DNA of 64,000 nt from Oscillospiraceae bacterium (GCA_017935145.1 JAGBIE010000026.1:1-64000), one strand, 5' to 3'. Positions 1 to 9,435 are shown, counted from the stretch's first letter. Numbers and translations are program-made. Notes: generated by a model from the sequence alone, not told the origin.

Positions 1-875
<875 letters not shown>

Positions 876-893
876 ATAAAAGGAGGTTTTTTC

Positions 894-1841
894 ATGAAGA
901 AGATTCTGGCATTTGCGTTGTCTTTGTTGCTCCTTGCGGGACTTTTGGCGGGATGCGGTTCAAAAGCAGTTATGGACAACACTGCCGGCTCTGCCGTTGC
1001 GCCCATGGAACCTGGGGATAATTTCGAAAAATTCCCTGCGACAGATATGGAAAACGGCGAAGTGGTAGACACGGTGGTAAAGGGCGAGAATGTTGCTCTA
1101 TCCGGTGAAAAAATCATCTACTATGCCAATATTTCCTTGGAAACTTTGGAATTTGAAAAGACTGTCACTGCCTTGGAAGAAGCTGTGAAAAATGCAGGCG
1201 GGTTCATTCAGAATTCCTCTGTCAATGGCGATACATCCTATGACGAAAACGGGGTTGTGCAGGTATTAAACCGCAGAGCCCATTACTCTGTGCGTGTGCC
1301 TGCGGATGAGTTGGAGGAATTCCTCCATTTTTCGGGCACACTGGGTAATGTGATTTCCAGCAGTAAAGAGGCGGAAAATGTCACCAGCCGTTACACGGAT
1401 TTGGAAGCCCGCATGGCATCGTTAAAGACGGAACAGACTCGCCTTTTGGAACTGATGGAAAAAGCAGAGGATATTCATGCCCTCATCGCCTTGGAAGAAC
1501 GGCTTTCCTCTGTGCGCTACGAAATTGAGAGCATTCAGCGGAATCTAGACAATCTAGACAGCCTTTTGGCTTATTCTACTGTGACTCTCAGTATCCGTGA
1601 AGTGCGTACTTACAAAACTGCCGTCAAGGTGCAAAGATCCTTCTTCCAGCGCTTGGGAGACTCCTTTGGCGCAGGTTGGGAGCGCTTTGTGGAGGGCTTA
1701 GAGAATTTCACCATTGGTCTTGCAGGGGCTATCTTCCCCTTGATTCTTGGCGCAGTCGCCATTGTGGTTGTAGTGCTGATTTTGAAGAAACAGCGCAAGA
1801 AATTGGCAAAGCCCGCCCCTAAAAAAGAGGACGAAGCATGA
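894..1841 (+). CDS. DUF4349-type lipoprotein
   Basis: Predicted membrane-anchored lipoprotein of 315 residues. A signal peptide (1-20) ends in the lipobox LLAG-C, with the lipidated cysteine at 21. The middle (about 75-265) resembles DUF4349, with alternating beta strands and a long helical/coiled-coil segment (RYTDLEARMASLKTEQTRLL onwards). A hydrophobic helix near 275-297 is followed by a lysine-rich tail, so the protein may be held at both ends. A strong Shine-Dalgarno AAAGGAGG precedes the ATG. It lies 18 bases after atpC and its stop overlaps the next gene as ATGA. The molecular role of the family is not known. Confidence 0.75.
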   Translation: MKKILAFALSLLLLAGLLAGCGSKAVMDNTAGSAVAPMEPGDNFEKFPATDMENGEVVDTVVKGENVALSGEKIIYYANISLETLEFEKTVTALEEAVKNAGGFIQNSSVNGDTSYDENGVVQVLNRRAHYSVRVPADELEEFLHFSGTLGNVISSSKEAENVTSRYTDLEARMASLKTEQTRLLELMEKAEDIHALIALEERLSSVRYEIESIQRNLDNLDSLLAYSTVTLSIREVRTYKTAVKVQRSFFQRLGDSFGAGWERFVEGLENFTIGLAGAIFPLILGAVAIVVVVLILKKQRKKLAKPAPKKEDEA

Positions 1842-2413
1842 AAAAAAGACTGCTCATTGGACTAGTTTTGGTGATATTGGTGCTTTGCGCTTGTGAAAAA
1901 GCACCCCAAAATTCCTCCACACCGGTAAGTCCCGATACCATTTCTCCCGACCCTTCTATGGTGGTTCCCATAGAATCCGTGCCCTTTCAGGCGCAGTACA
2001 TTCGCACAGGCGGGTTTTATGAGGATACTTTCCCCAAGACCCAGTGGATTACATCGAAAGATGAACTGTGGCAGTACATTCGGGACAATAATGAGAAATA
2101 TCAGTTAGAGTTATCCGGTCTGAGAACGGAGTTTATGACCGCCATTATGGACTATGATGAGGCGTTTTTCGCAGAAAAGAATCTCATCTTTGTGGTGGTG
2201 GAAGAAGGCAGTGGCTCAAACCGTCATGAGGTGACAGATATGCGTCTCATGCCCTCCTCCATGGGGAGAGTTTCCCATCTGCTACAGCCCAGCATCCGCC
2301 GTATTGTGCCTGAGGTGGGCACTTGCGATATGGCCCAGTGGCACATTCTCATTGAGGTGGATAAGCAATACGCACCCGATACAGTGCAGTTACTGTCCCC
2401 TAAATTTGAGTAA
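1838..2413 (+). CDS. hypothetical lipoprotein
   Basis: Small lipoprotein of 191 residues with a signal peptide ending in the lipobox LCA-C (cysteine 19), followed by a Ser/Pro/Thr-rich linker (about 22-45). The remainder looks like a single globular domain with FFAEKNLIFVVVEEGSGSNRH and a C-terminal WHILIEVDK strand. This is loosely reminiscent of PrcB-type lipoproteins of Firmicutes, but I would not assign it. It is translationally coupled to the upstream DUF4349 lipoprotein (ATGA overlap), so the two probably work together on the cell surface. Function unknown. Confidence 0.65.
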   Translation: MKKRLLIGLVLVILVLCACEKAPQNSSTPVSPDTISPDPSMVVPIESVPFQAQYIRTGGFYEDTFPKTQWITSKDELWQYIRDNNEKYQLELSGLRTEFMTAIMDYDEAFFAEKNLIFVVVEEGSGSNRHEVTDMRLMPSSMGRVSHLLQPSIRRIVPEVGTCDMAQWHILIEVDKQYAPDTVQLLSPKFE

Positions 2414-2420
2414 GAAAAAA

Positions 2421-2447
2421 GCACCATCCTTTTGGATGGTGCTTTTT
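2421..2447. terminator. intrinsic terminator between convergent genes
   Basis: Stem GCACCATCC / GGATGGTGC with a TTTT loop. It has T-rich sequence on the plus side and A-run on the other, so it can serve the lipoprotein operon and the convergent mutY gene. Confidence 0.85.
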
Positions 2448-3474
2448 ATTCGCTAAATTGGCGGAATGCCGTAGGTAGGGCATAGATTTCTTCTAAACCT
2501 TGGGGGTCTGCCCATGTGAATTGTGGGGACTTTTGGGAGCATTCCAAATAGATCCCCCGCATATTCCACTGGACATGGGTGAAAATGTGGGTCTTTTCCA
2601 CAATTTTTACGGGAGAAAGAGGTTTTAGTCCCCAAGATTCTGCCAAGGTGATGGCTTTTTCTGCTGTGAGAAAGCCTTCCATGTGGGGGTACTCCCACAA
2701 GCCTGCCAAAAGGCCCTTGTTAGGGCGCTTTTGCAGGGCGACTTCCTCCCCTACTCGGCAGATGAGGAGGGTCATGTCTTCCACACGGCGGGGTTTTTTC
2801 GCACTGGAGACAGGGTATTTTTCTTGCTGGCCTAACTTCCTTGCAAGACAGATTTCACGAAGAGGGCACGAGTCGCAGTGGGGCGCACCATTGGGCAGGC
2901 ACACCGTTGCACCCAGTTCCATGAGGGCTTGGGTGAAAAGTCCGCACTTGCCAACAGGATAGACTTCTCTAAGATTCTCCGTCAGTTCCTTGCGCAAAGT
3001 AGGGTCGGTTTTGGGACGGGGGTCTGCTGATAGGCGGGTGAGGACACGGATGACATTTCCATCCACAGCGGGGGTGGGCTGGTTATAGCAGATGGAGCAG
3101 ATTGCTCCTGCTGTATAATCTCCAATGCCAGGAAGGGCGCGGATTTCATCATAGGTGGTGGGGAATTTGCCGTTATGCTGTTCCATGATAGTTTTGGCGG
3201 CATTTTGCAAGTTCCGCACACGGGAGTAGTAGCCAAGCCCCTCCCAAAGTTTATGGCACTGCTCCTCCGATGCCTGCGCCAAGGCCTCTATGGTGGGAAG
3301 CGCCTGCAAAAAGCGGGCGTAGTAACCCTTGACTGCCTCCACACGGGTTTGTTGGAGCATGATTTCCGAGAGCCAGACACGGTAAGGCTCGGTATTTTCC
3401 CGCCAAGGGAGCGCTCGGCGGTTTTGCTCATACCACGGCAATAGTAGCGTGGGCAGTTCTTGGTACAGAGCCAC
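2446..3474 (-). CDS. mutY: A/G-specific adenine DNA glycosylase MutY
   Basis: Removes adenine mispaired with 8-oxoguanine in base-excision repair. The 342-residue protein has the HhH-GPD glycosylase fold with EIMLQQTRV near residue 38, the catalytic-glutamate helix LWEGLGYYSR, the hairpin LPGIGDYTAGAI and the catalytic aspartate in VDGNVIRVL. An iron-sulfur motif follows (CLPNGAPHC, then DSC and PLREIC). The first cysteine spacing is seven residues, as I recall for many clostridial homologues, rather than the six of E. coli. The C-terminal third (about 228-342) is the NUDIX-like domain that recognises 8-oxoG, with a LLAGLWEYPH strand. It stands alone, convergent with the lipoproteins. Confidence 0.95.
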   Translation of the reverse strand: MALYQELPTLLLPWYEQNRRALPWRENTEPYRVWLSEIMLQQTRVEAVKGYYARFLQALPTIEALAQASEEQCHKLWEGLGYYSRVRNLQNAAKTIMEQHNGKFPTTYDEIRALPGIGDYTAGAICSICYNQPTPAVDGNVIRVLTRLSADPRPKTDPTLRKELTENLREVYPVGKCGLFTQALMELGATVCLPNGAPHCDSCPLREICLARKLGQQEKYPVSSAKKPRRVEDMTLLICRVGEEVALQKRPNKGLLAGLWEYPHMEGFLTAEKAITLAESWGLKPLSPVKIVEKTHIFTHVQWNMRGIYLECSQKSPQFTWADPQGLEEIYALPTAFRQFSE

Positions 3475-3508
3475 GATATCTTCTCTCCTTTCTAGAAAAC
3501 GCCGGCAG

Positions 3509-4480
3509 TTATTCTGCCGGCGTTACCTTTTCTTTGGCTTTGCGTTTGTGTCGGCGCGGGGTCTTTTTCATCTGCAACATGCGGTCATAGGACTTGGATG
3601 CCTCGCTATCCCCCGTGTAGACCAGTTTGGACACCCGCAAAGTGCCATCTTCTTCCGTTTGGATGCGCAAGCGCACCAAAAAGCCACCGCATTTAGGGCA
3701 GGACATACGCGCCATACAGCGATGACCTGGCTGTGCCAGCCATTTTTGCGCTTTCATCTGTCTTTGGCACTTGGGGCAGATGTTTTCCGTGGTGGAGATG
3801 GCTTCAATGGCCTCCGCCTTGGTGGTAAATTCCTTATAGACCTTCCGTTCCAAACAATCGGGCAAAGTTGCTCCATGGAAGCCGTTTTCGTGCTTTTCCA
3901 AGGATTTGCCGTAGTTTTCCACTCCGTCTTTGAGGTTTAATTGGCTACAAATGAGGGCGGTGTGATAGGCATCACCCAAAGCATCGTGAGCGGGACGGGA
4001 GGGCTCGATGTTCATCATTTCCATGGCGGTTTTCAGCGCCTTTTGGGCAGAGGAACCATCGGTCTGGGCGTTAAAAATCATCTGGGCGTTGTACCAGCGA
4101 CTGCACCAATCTGTGGGCAGGTGGAACAGCACCAAATTTTCCTTGAGAATGCGGATATCATCAAACCCCCAAGTGAGGAAGATAAAATCCTCCCCGCACC
4201 AACGGCGAAATGCCGTGACGGCATCGGGAAACGGGACACCCTTTTCCTTGAGGATGGCATCTTTTAAACCCGTGAGGGAACTGATTTTTTTATTGAGTTT
4301 TTTATAATACTTGGGGCGGATGAGAATCTGAAATTCATCCTGCACCTGACGGTCTTCCGACACGCGCACAGCGCCAATTTGGATGATTTCACCGCGGATA
4401 GGGCTTTCCAGTTTCTTCTTGGCGGCGTAACTGCCCGGCCACGGCTGATTCCACTCCATATCGAGAATAATGTACTGCAT
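3509..4480 (-). CDS. DEDDh 3'-5' exonuclease with C-terminal zinc ribbon
   Basis: Predicted 3'-5' exonuclease of the DnaQ/KapD-like group, acting on DNA or RNA ends. The catalytic acidic pair D7/E9 lies in LDMEWNQ, and the third and fourth motifs sit in TWGFDDIRIL and HDALGDAYHTALI. The exonuclease domain covers roughly 1-185. The C-terminal third carries two CxxC pairs (CPKC and CPKC, plus an HRC) that look like a zinc ribbon, followed by a basic tail. It lies just upstream of mutY on the same strand (34-base gap), suggesting a shared transcript. Substrate unknown. Confidence 0.82.
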   Translation of the reverse strand: MQYIILDMEWNQPWPGSYAAKKKLESPIRGEIIQIGAVRVSEDRQVQDEFQILIRPKYYKKLNKKISSLTGLKDAILKEKGVPFPDAVTAFRRWCGEDFIFLTWGFDDIRILKENLVLFHLPTDWCSRWYNAQMIFNAQTDGSSAQKALKTAMEMMNIEPSRPAHDALGDAYHTALICSQLNLKDGVENYGKSLEKHENGFHGATLPDCLERKVYKEFTTKAEAIEAISTTENICPKCQRQMKAQKWLAQPGHRCMARMSCPKCGGFLVRLRIQTEEDGTLRVSKLVYTGDSEASKSYDRMLQMKKTPRRHKRKAKEKVTPAE

Positions 4481-4583
4481 GACATAACCTCACTATCTTA
4501 GTTATCATAGCACATTTCTCCCCCTATGTAAACGGGTGGATTTTTGGGAAGCATGGCGCATAAGAATACCGTAGAAAGGTGTG

Positions 4584-5327
4584 ATGATAGTGCCGTTTTT
4601 ATATCTCTCTCCCTCCACGCAGGAGTTTAATCTCTATTCCACCACGGGCAATGAGGAACTGTGGATGAACCGCATTGCCGATGCCATGGAGCCTTATCTG
4701 CGGGCGAGTGGTATCAATTTTACCCGCAATGACCCCAGTACCAATGCCGCTACGGCTATACGGGAATCCAACGCAGGAAACTACGATTTTCATCTTGCCC
4801 TCCACTCCAATGCCGCAGCGGGCGCTAACGCAGGAAATGTGCGGGGCGTGGATGTGTATTACTATCCCGCTAGCGCCGAGGGACTTCGCATGGCGAATAT
4901 TTTGGTGGAGAAATTAAAGGAAATTTACCCGCTTCCCGACTTGGTGCGTGCACTACCCACCACCTCCATTGGGGAGGTACGGCGCACCAAAGCGCCATCG
5001 GTATTGGCAGAACTGGGTTATCACGACAATGTGTTAGACGCCCGCTGGGTGGAGGAGAATGTGGATAGTATTGCAAGGTATCTATCCATGGGAGTCAGCG
5101 AATACTTTTCTCTCCCCTTCCTGCAACCGGAACCAGTGCGGACGGCAACAGTAGTCCTAAGCGAGGGGTCGCTCAATTTGCGCACCGCGCCAAATGTACA
5201 ATCGGGTATTTACCGCACCATTCCCAATGGGGTGCAGGTGGAGGTTTATGCCCCTTATGAAGATTGGTACTCCGTGGGCTATGATGGGGTGACGGGCTTT
5301 GTCCGTGGTGATTTTTTGAGATTTTGA
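4584..5327 (+). CDS. N-acetylmuramoyl-L-alanine amidase-like protein with SH3 domain
   Basis: Amidase_3-type protein (about 247 residues) plus a C-terminal bacterial SH3 domain (about 180-247, GSLNLRTAPNVQSGIYRTI). Amidases of this family cut the stem peptide from peptidoglycan using zinc held by His, Glu and His. The second zinc site (GNEELWMN), the third (HLALHSNAAA) and the catalytic glutamate (AELGYHDN) are visible. The N-terminal DPGHG motif that supplies the first histidine is absent and replaced by LSPSTQEFN. No signal peptide is seen. Start choice is open: GTG 4581, ATG 4584 and GTG 4590 share the Shine-Dalgarno AAAGG at 4575-4579. Confidence 0.82.
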   Translation: MIVPFLYLSPSTQEFNLYSTTGNEELWMNRIADAMEPYLRASGINFTRNDPSTNAATAIRESNAGNYDFHLALHSNAAAGANAGNVRGVDVYYYPASAEGLRMANILVEKLKEIYPLPDLVRALPTTSIGEVRRTKAPSVLAELGYHDNVLDARWVEENVDSIARYLSMGVSEYFSLPFLQPEPVRTATVVLSEGSLNLRTAPNVQSGIYRTIPNGVQVEVYAPYEDWYSVGYDGVTGFVRGDFLRF

Positions 5328-5329
5328 CC

Positions 5330-5357
5330 GAGGGTGCAATCTGCACCCTCTTTTTTT
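5330..5357 (+). terminator. intrinsic terminator
   Basis: Stem GAGGGTGCA / TGCACCCTC with a 3-base loop and a run of seven T. It ends the amidase transcript. Confidence 0.9.
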
Positions 5358-5388
5358 GCGGAAAAATTCTCCCAAAGTGGCGGAGTGA

Positions 5389-5417
5389 TTGCATTAAACC
5401 AAGAAAACTGCTATAAT
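5389..5417 (+). promoter_or_regulatory. SigA-type promoter of the zinc transporter operon
   Basis: TTGCAT (5389-5394), 17-base spacer, TATAAT (5412-5417), 34 bases upstream of the first gene of the znu-like operon. I did not see a clear Zur-type palindrome overlapping it. Confidence 0.75.
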
Positions 5418-5451
5418 AGATAAAATTTTAGAAGCACAAGGGGACTATTTT

Positions 5452-6282
5452 ATGAAAAAGACCCTCTTTCTCCTGCTGATTGTGGCGCTGCTTCTGTGCG
5501 CTTGCGGTCAAAAGCAGGAAAAACAGGTGAATATTGCGGCATCTACCCGCCCCATGGCGCAGTTTGCAAGCCTTCTCACCGAGGGTACGGGTCTCACTGT
5601 TCAGCCCGTGGTGACAGAGGCGGTGTCTTGCCTCCATGACTATACGCTCAGCGTTGCCCAAATGAAAACTTTGGAGCAGGCGGAGGTGGTCATCCTCTCG
5701 GGTGGGGATACGGATGCCTTTTTGCAACATGCCACGAAAGGGAACAAATGGGTGGTGGATGCTTCCCGCGCTGTGAGTCTATGGGAAGATGACCCCCACT
5801 ACTGGCTTGACCCCGTTTGTGTAAAACAGATGGTCACAGGATTGGCGCAGGAACTGTCCAACATTTATCCCCAGCACAAGGATGCTTTTGTAAAAAATCT
5901 TGTGGCGCTCAATGAAAAACTGGACGATTTGGTGGCAAAACGGGATAGCATCCTTGCAGGAATATCGATGCAAGGGCTTGTGACTTTCCATGACGGATTT
6001 CGCTATTTTGCCCGCTTTGCAGGCACAGAGGTTTTGGCCGCTTTGGAAGAAGAACATGGCAGTGAAGTTTCTGCCAAAGATTTGGAAAACATCATCCTTT
6101 TGGTGAAAAATCAGCAGATTCCCGTCATTTTTGTGGAAGAAAACGGCTCGGACAATGCCGCCAAAACCGTGGCAAAAGAGACGGGCGCAACCATTTTGAC
6201 CCTAAGTATGTGCATGGGCACAGAGGATTATTTTTCTGCCATGGAGCAGAATCTCGAGACATTGAAGGAGGCTTTTTCATGA
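5452..6282 (+). CDS. znuA: zinc ABC transporter substrate-binding lipoprotein (ZnuA-like)
   Basis: Extracytoplasmic metal-binding lipoprotein of a cluster A-I ABC importer. The signal peptide ends in the lipobox LCA-C (cysteine 18). Probable metal ligands are His62 (LHDY), His116 (DPHYWLDP), His180 (TFHDGF) and an acidic residue near the C-terminus, the usual pattern for zinc or manganese binding. The His-rich loop of many ZnuA proteins is missing. At 276 residues it is a little short but complete. It is followed by the ATPase and permease with ATGA overlaps. Zinc is the likely substrate by similarity; manganese cannot be excluded from sequence alone. Confidence 0.85.
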   Translation: MKKTLFLLLIVALLLCACGQKQEKQVNIAASTRPMAQFASLLTEGTGLTVQPVVTEAVSCLHDYTLSVAQMKTLEQAEVVILSGGDTDAFLQHATKGNKWVVDASRAVSLWEDDPHYWLDPVCVKQMVTGLAQELSNIYPQHKDAFVKNLVALNEKLDDLVAKRDSILAGISMQGLVTFHDGFRYFARFAGTEVLAALEEEHGSEVSAKDLENIILLVKNQQIPVIFVEENGSDNAAKTVAKETGATILTLSMCMGTEDYFSAMEQNLETLKEAFS

Positions 6283-7022
6283 GTCATATCCACAGAGGAT
6301 GCGACCACGCCTGCTGTCTTCAAGTGAAAGATCTCAGCGTAAAAATCGGCAGTGATGTGATTTTGGATCACATCAACCTCCACATGCACTGTGGGCAGAT
6401 TGCCGCGCTCATTGGCCCCAACGGGGCGGGAAAATCCACTCTCATCCGCGCCATTTTAGGGCAAGTGGATTATGAGGGGGATATCCGTTTTTCCACCGAA
6501 GGGCGCTCCCAAGCTCTGAGAATCGGCTATGTGCCCCAGAGTCCCACCTTTGAAGTGGGCGACCCCATGAGCGTTTTGGATTTGTTCCGTTTGTGCAACT
6601 CCAAACTGCCTGCCATCCTCCCTCCCTCCCGCAAGGAACGGCAGAGGGTTGTGGAGTGCCTTCAAAGAGTGCACGGGGAACACTTGCTGGACAAGCGGGT
6701 GGGTTCTCTTTCCGGCGGGGAACTGCAACGGGTGCTGTTGGCCTTGGCCTTGGAACCTATGCCCCACATTCTCATTTTGGACGAGCCTCTTTCGGGCGTG
6801 GATGTGGACGGCATGCACATGCTCATGGACATGCTGGATGAACTGAGAAAGACTTTGGACATTTCCATCCTCATGACCACCCACGATTTTTCCATGTTGG
6901 AGCAGTATGTGGACACGGTGTTTTTGCTGAAAAAGAACATGCTCTTCTCCGGTGCGCCTAAGGCGGTTTTGCAGTCCAGTGACTTTGCGGACGCCTTCTT
7001 TACGGGAGGTGAAAAGAAATGA
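6279..7022 (+). CDS. znuC: zinc ABC transporter ATP-binding protein (ZnuC-like)
   Basis: Cytoplasmic ATPase of the metal importer, 247 residues. Walker A is GPNGAGKST, the signature is LSGGE, Walker B is HILILDEPLSGVD and the switch His is in MTTHDF. The ATG at 6279 overlaps the znuA stop (ATGA) and follows the Shine-Dalgarno AAGGAGG at 6265-6271, so a longer reading from 6210 is rejected. The first 13 residues (MSHIHRGCDHACC) are unusually rich in His and Cys and could bind metal ahead of the ABC domain. Confidence 0.9.
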   Translation: MSHIHRGCDHACCLQVKDLSVKIGSDVILDHINLHMHCGQIAALIGPNGAGKSTLIRAILGQVDYEGDIRFSTEGRSQALRIGYVPQSPTFEVGDPMSVLDLFRLCNSKLPAILPPSRKERQRVVECLQRVHGEHLLDKRVGSLSGGELQRVLLALALEPMPHILILDEPLSGVDVDGMHMLMDMLDELRKTLDISILMTTHDFSMLEQYVDTVFLLKKNMLFSGAPKAVLQSSDFADAFFTGGEKK

Positions 7023-7858
7023 GTCTTTGGTACAGCCTTTGCGAACTTTTGCCTCTAGAGTTTCTCAGCATGGACTTTATGAAAAACGCCCTGTTGGCGG
7101 TGCTGGTTATCTCTCCCCTCTTTGGGCTTCTGTCTCCCATGGTGGTGACGGGCAAAATGAGTTTCTTTTCCGATGCTTTGGGGCATTCCGCTTTTACGGG
7201 CATTGCTATTGGCGTGCTGTGTGGGCTGAGTCTTCCCATTCTTTCGGCGGTTGTCTTGGCGGTGGCATTTGCGCTACTGTTTTCCTATGTGAAAACCCGC
7301 TCCCGCCATACATCAGACACTATCATTGGCGTATTTTCTTCCACCGCGGTGGCTTTGGGTATTTTCATCGCCACCTTGGGCGGAAGCAGTTTCACCAAGT
7401 TTAACACCTACCTCATTGGCGATATTCTCTCGGTGACGGGTGCGGAAATTGGACTTTTGGCGCTGGTCTTTTTGGTGGTTCTGGTGGTATGGGCACTGGC
7501 ATCCAATCGGCTGATGCTCCCTGCGGTGCATCCCCAACTGGCCTCTTCCCGTGGTTTTTCCGTGGGTGGCGCGGAGACGATTTTCACGGTACTCATCGCC
7601 GTGGTGGTGACCCTATCCATGAGTTGGGTGGGGCTGATGGTCATTAACTCCCTTTTGGTTTTGCCTGCGGCGGCAGCGCGAAATGTTGCCAAAAACCTGC
7701 GTCAGTACACCCTCTTTTCTCTGCTTTTTGCCTTGGTGGGTGGACTTGCGGGTCTCATTACCGCCTACTATGTGGGCGCATCCGCTGGCGCTGCCATATC
7801 CCTCTATTTGGCGCTAGGCTTTGTCCTGACCTTCCTTTTGCGAAAAAAGCGGGGATAA
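7019..7858 (+). CDS. znuB: zinc ABC transporter permease (ZnuB-like)
   Basis: ABC-3 family integral membrane permease of 279 residues with about eight hydrophobic helices, and GLLSPMVVTGKMSFFSDALG near the start as in other ZnuB/MntB proteins. It has the conserved small-residue segment LMVINSLLVLPAAAARN in the second half. The start overlaps the ATPase stop (ATGA), so the three genes form one coupled operon. It forms the channel for the metal delivered by the lipoprotein. Confidence 0.9.
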   Translation: MSLWYSLCELLPLEFLSMDFMKNALLAVLVISPLFGLLSPMVVTGKMSFFSDALGHSAFTGIAIGVLCGLSLPILSAVVLAVAFALLFSYVKTRSRHTSDTIIGVFSSTAVALGIFIATLGGSSFTKFNTYLIGDILSVTGAEIGLLALVFLVVLVVWALASNRLMLPAVHPQLASSRGFSVGGAETIFTVLIAVVVTLSMSWVGLMVINSLLVLPAAAARNVAKNLRQYTLFSLLFALVGGLAGLITAYYVGASAGAAISLYLALGFVLTFLLRKKRG

Positions 7859-7874
7859 ACCCCTCTATGGCGTA

Positions 7875-7903
7875 TGGACAAGGTAGTGAATTTGTGGTAC
7901 TAT
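7875..7903 (+). promoter_or_regulatory. SigA-type promoter of the thioesterase gene
   Basis: TGGACA (7875-7880), 17-base spacer, TACTAT (7898-7903). A Shine-Dalgarno AAGGAGG and the ATG at 7929 follow directly. Confidence 0.6.
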
Positions 7904-7928
7904 CAAGTGAGATAAGGAGGTTATCCTC

Positions 7929-8309
7929 ATGGAAGTTGGACAGAAATTTACCGTGGAATCCATGGTATCGCCCGAAACCACTGCCAAAGCCGCAGGAAGC
8001 GGTGGGCTACTGGTCTACGGCACACCTTATATGATTGCCCTCATGGAAAAAGCCGCCTGCCAATGCGTGCAGAAGGATTTGGAAGAGGGGCAAAGCACTG
8101 TAGGGACCATGCTGAACATTCAGCACACCTCCGCCACCCCCGTGGGCATGGAAGTGCGGGCAGAAGCCGTACTCACCGCCGTGGAGGGTCGCAAGCTTTC
8201 CTTCACTGTGACCGCCTATGACGAAAAGGGCGAGATTGGTCACGGAGAACATGAGCGTTTTATCATTCAAGAAGAAAAATTCCTTGCCAAAACTTATGAC
8301 AAACTGTAA
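7929..8309 (+). CDS. hot-dog-fold thioesterase family protein
   Basis: Protein of 126 residues resembling the FlK (fluoroacetyl-CoA thioesterase)-like group of hot-dog enzymes. Supporting segments are SPETTAKAAGSGGLLVYGTP at the N-terminus, the central helix MIALMEKAA, the strand NIQHTSATPVGMEV and the final GHGEHERFII. Such proteins hydrolyse small acyl-CoA thioesters in the cytoplasm. Substrate cannot be predicted, and many clostridial members without any fluoroacetate link are known. It overlaps the first in-frame ATG of the next reading frame by one base and is probably co-transcribed with the M42 peptidase. Confidence 0.75.
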   Translation: MEVGQKFTVESMVSPETTAKAAGSGGLLVYGTPYMIALMEKAACQCVQKDLEEGQSTVGTMLNIQHTSATPVGMEVRAEAVLTAVEGRKLSFTVTAYDEKGEIGHGEHERFIIQEEKFLAKTYDKL

Positions 8310-8326
8310 TGGAGAGGATGGAAATT

Positions 8327-9394
8327 ATGGAACATCTGAAACTCATTGAGGAACTTTGCAATGCCAATGGCGCGCCCGGTTTTGAGGACGATGTAGTTGC
8401 CTTGGGCAAAAAATATGCTGAAAATCTGGCAGAGGTTTCTGAGGATTGCCTGCGGAATCTCTATCTTGCCCGCAAGGGTAACACGGGCAAGAAGCCTGTT
8501 GTCATGCTGGATGCCCACAGTGATGAGGTTGGCTTTATTGTCAGTGGCATTAAGGATAACGGCACACTGAAATTTGCGCCTCTGGGTGGCTGGGTGCCCA
8601 ACAACATTCCCGCCCACACGGTGCGTGTGCGCAACACCGAGGGCAAGTGGATTCGTGGCATTGTTGCCGCCAAGCCCAGCCATTTTGTCTCCGCTGCAGA
8701 GAAAAATGCTGCCCCCAACATTGCTGACATGGTCATTGATGTGGGCGCATGCTCCAAAAAGGAACTGGAAGAGGATTACAAAATCGCTTTTGCCGCTCCC
8801 ATCGTGCCCGATGTGGACTTTATCTATGATGAGAAGAAAAACCTCATGAGCGCCAAGGCTTTTGATGACCGCATTGGTTGCGCCGCTGTCATTGGCACGC
8901 TGGATGCTTTGCAGAAAGAGAGCCTCAAGGTGGATGTGGTTGGCACATTCTCCTCTCAGGAAGAACTGAGCACTCGCGGCGTGAAGGTGGCTGTCAATCA
9001 GGTGAAGCCCGATATTGCCATTGTGCTCGAAGGCAGTCCTGCTGATGATACCTTTGTTTCCGCATCGGAACAGCAGTGCGCCATGGGCAAGGGTCCCATG
9101 CTCCGTCATATGGACGGTGGCATGCTGACCAATCCCCGTTTCCAGCGTTTTACCTTGGATTTGGCAAAGAAACACGGCATCCCCGTGCAGGAAGGTCTGC
9201 GCACCGTGGGTACCACCAATGCCAGCTTTATCTACACCTCGAACGAAGGCATTCCCGCCATCGTCATTGGCGTGCCTGTGCGTTACTCCCACAGCCATTA
9301 CGGCTACTGCTCCCTGAAGGATTACGAAGCCGCTGTAAACTTGGCAACGGAAATCATCAAGGCGCTGGATGAAGAAACCATCGCAGGCTTCTAA
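8327..9394 (+). CDS. M42 family metallopeptidase
   Basis: Cytoplasmic dinuclear zinc/cobalt aminopeptidase of the glutamyl aminopeptidase (PepA/FrvX) group, 355 residues. Metal and catalytic motifs: LDAHSDEVGFIV (first His), FDDRIGCAA (bridging Asp), SSQEELSTRG (catalytic and ligand Glu) and the C-terminal RYSHSHYGYCS (last His). The ATG at 8327 is preferred over 8309 because GGAGAGG (8311-8317) sits 9 bases upstream of it. It likely trims oligopeptides in the cytosol. Confidence 0.92.
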   Translation: MEHLKLIEELCNANGAPGFEDDVVALGKKYAENLAEVSEDCLRNLYLARKGNTGKKPVVMLDAHSDEVGFIVSGIKDNGTLKFAPLGGWVPNNIPAHTVRVRNTEGKWIRGIVAAKPSHFVSAAEKNAAPNIADMVIDVGACSKKELEEDYKIAFAAPIVPDVDFIYDEKKNLMSAKAFDDRIGCAAVIGTLDALQKESLKVDVVGTFSSQEELSTRGVKVAVNQVKPDIAIVLEGSPADDTFVSASEQQCAMGKGPMLRHMDGGMLTNPRFQRFTLDLAKKHGIPVQEGLRTVGTTNASFIYTSNEGIPAIVIGVPVRYSHSHYGYCSLKDYEAAVNLATEIIKALDEETIAGF

Positions 9395-9407
9395 GAAACA
9401 AATAAAA

Positions 9408-9435
9408 GCACCACCCTTTGGGGTGGTGCTTTTTT
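9408..9435. terminator. bidirectional intrinsic terminator
   Basis: Stem GCACCACCC / GGGTGGTGC with a TTTG loop, T-run on the plus side and an A-rich flank on the other. It lies between the convergent M42 peptidase and recR. The same stem recurs at 48964 and 51347. Confidence 0.9.

Noticed and set aside
8294-9298. 334-codon minus-strand frame across the M42 peptidase
   Set aside because: Antisense shadow; His/Gly-rich product typical of reversed coding DNA.
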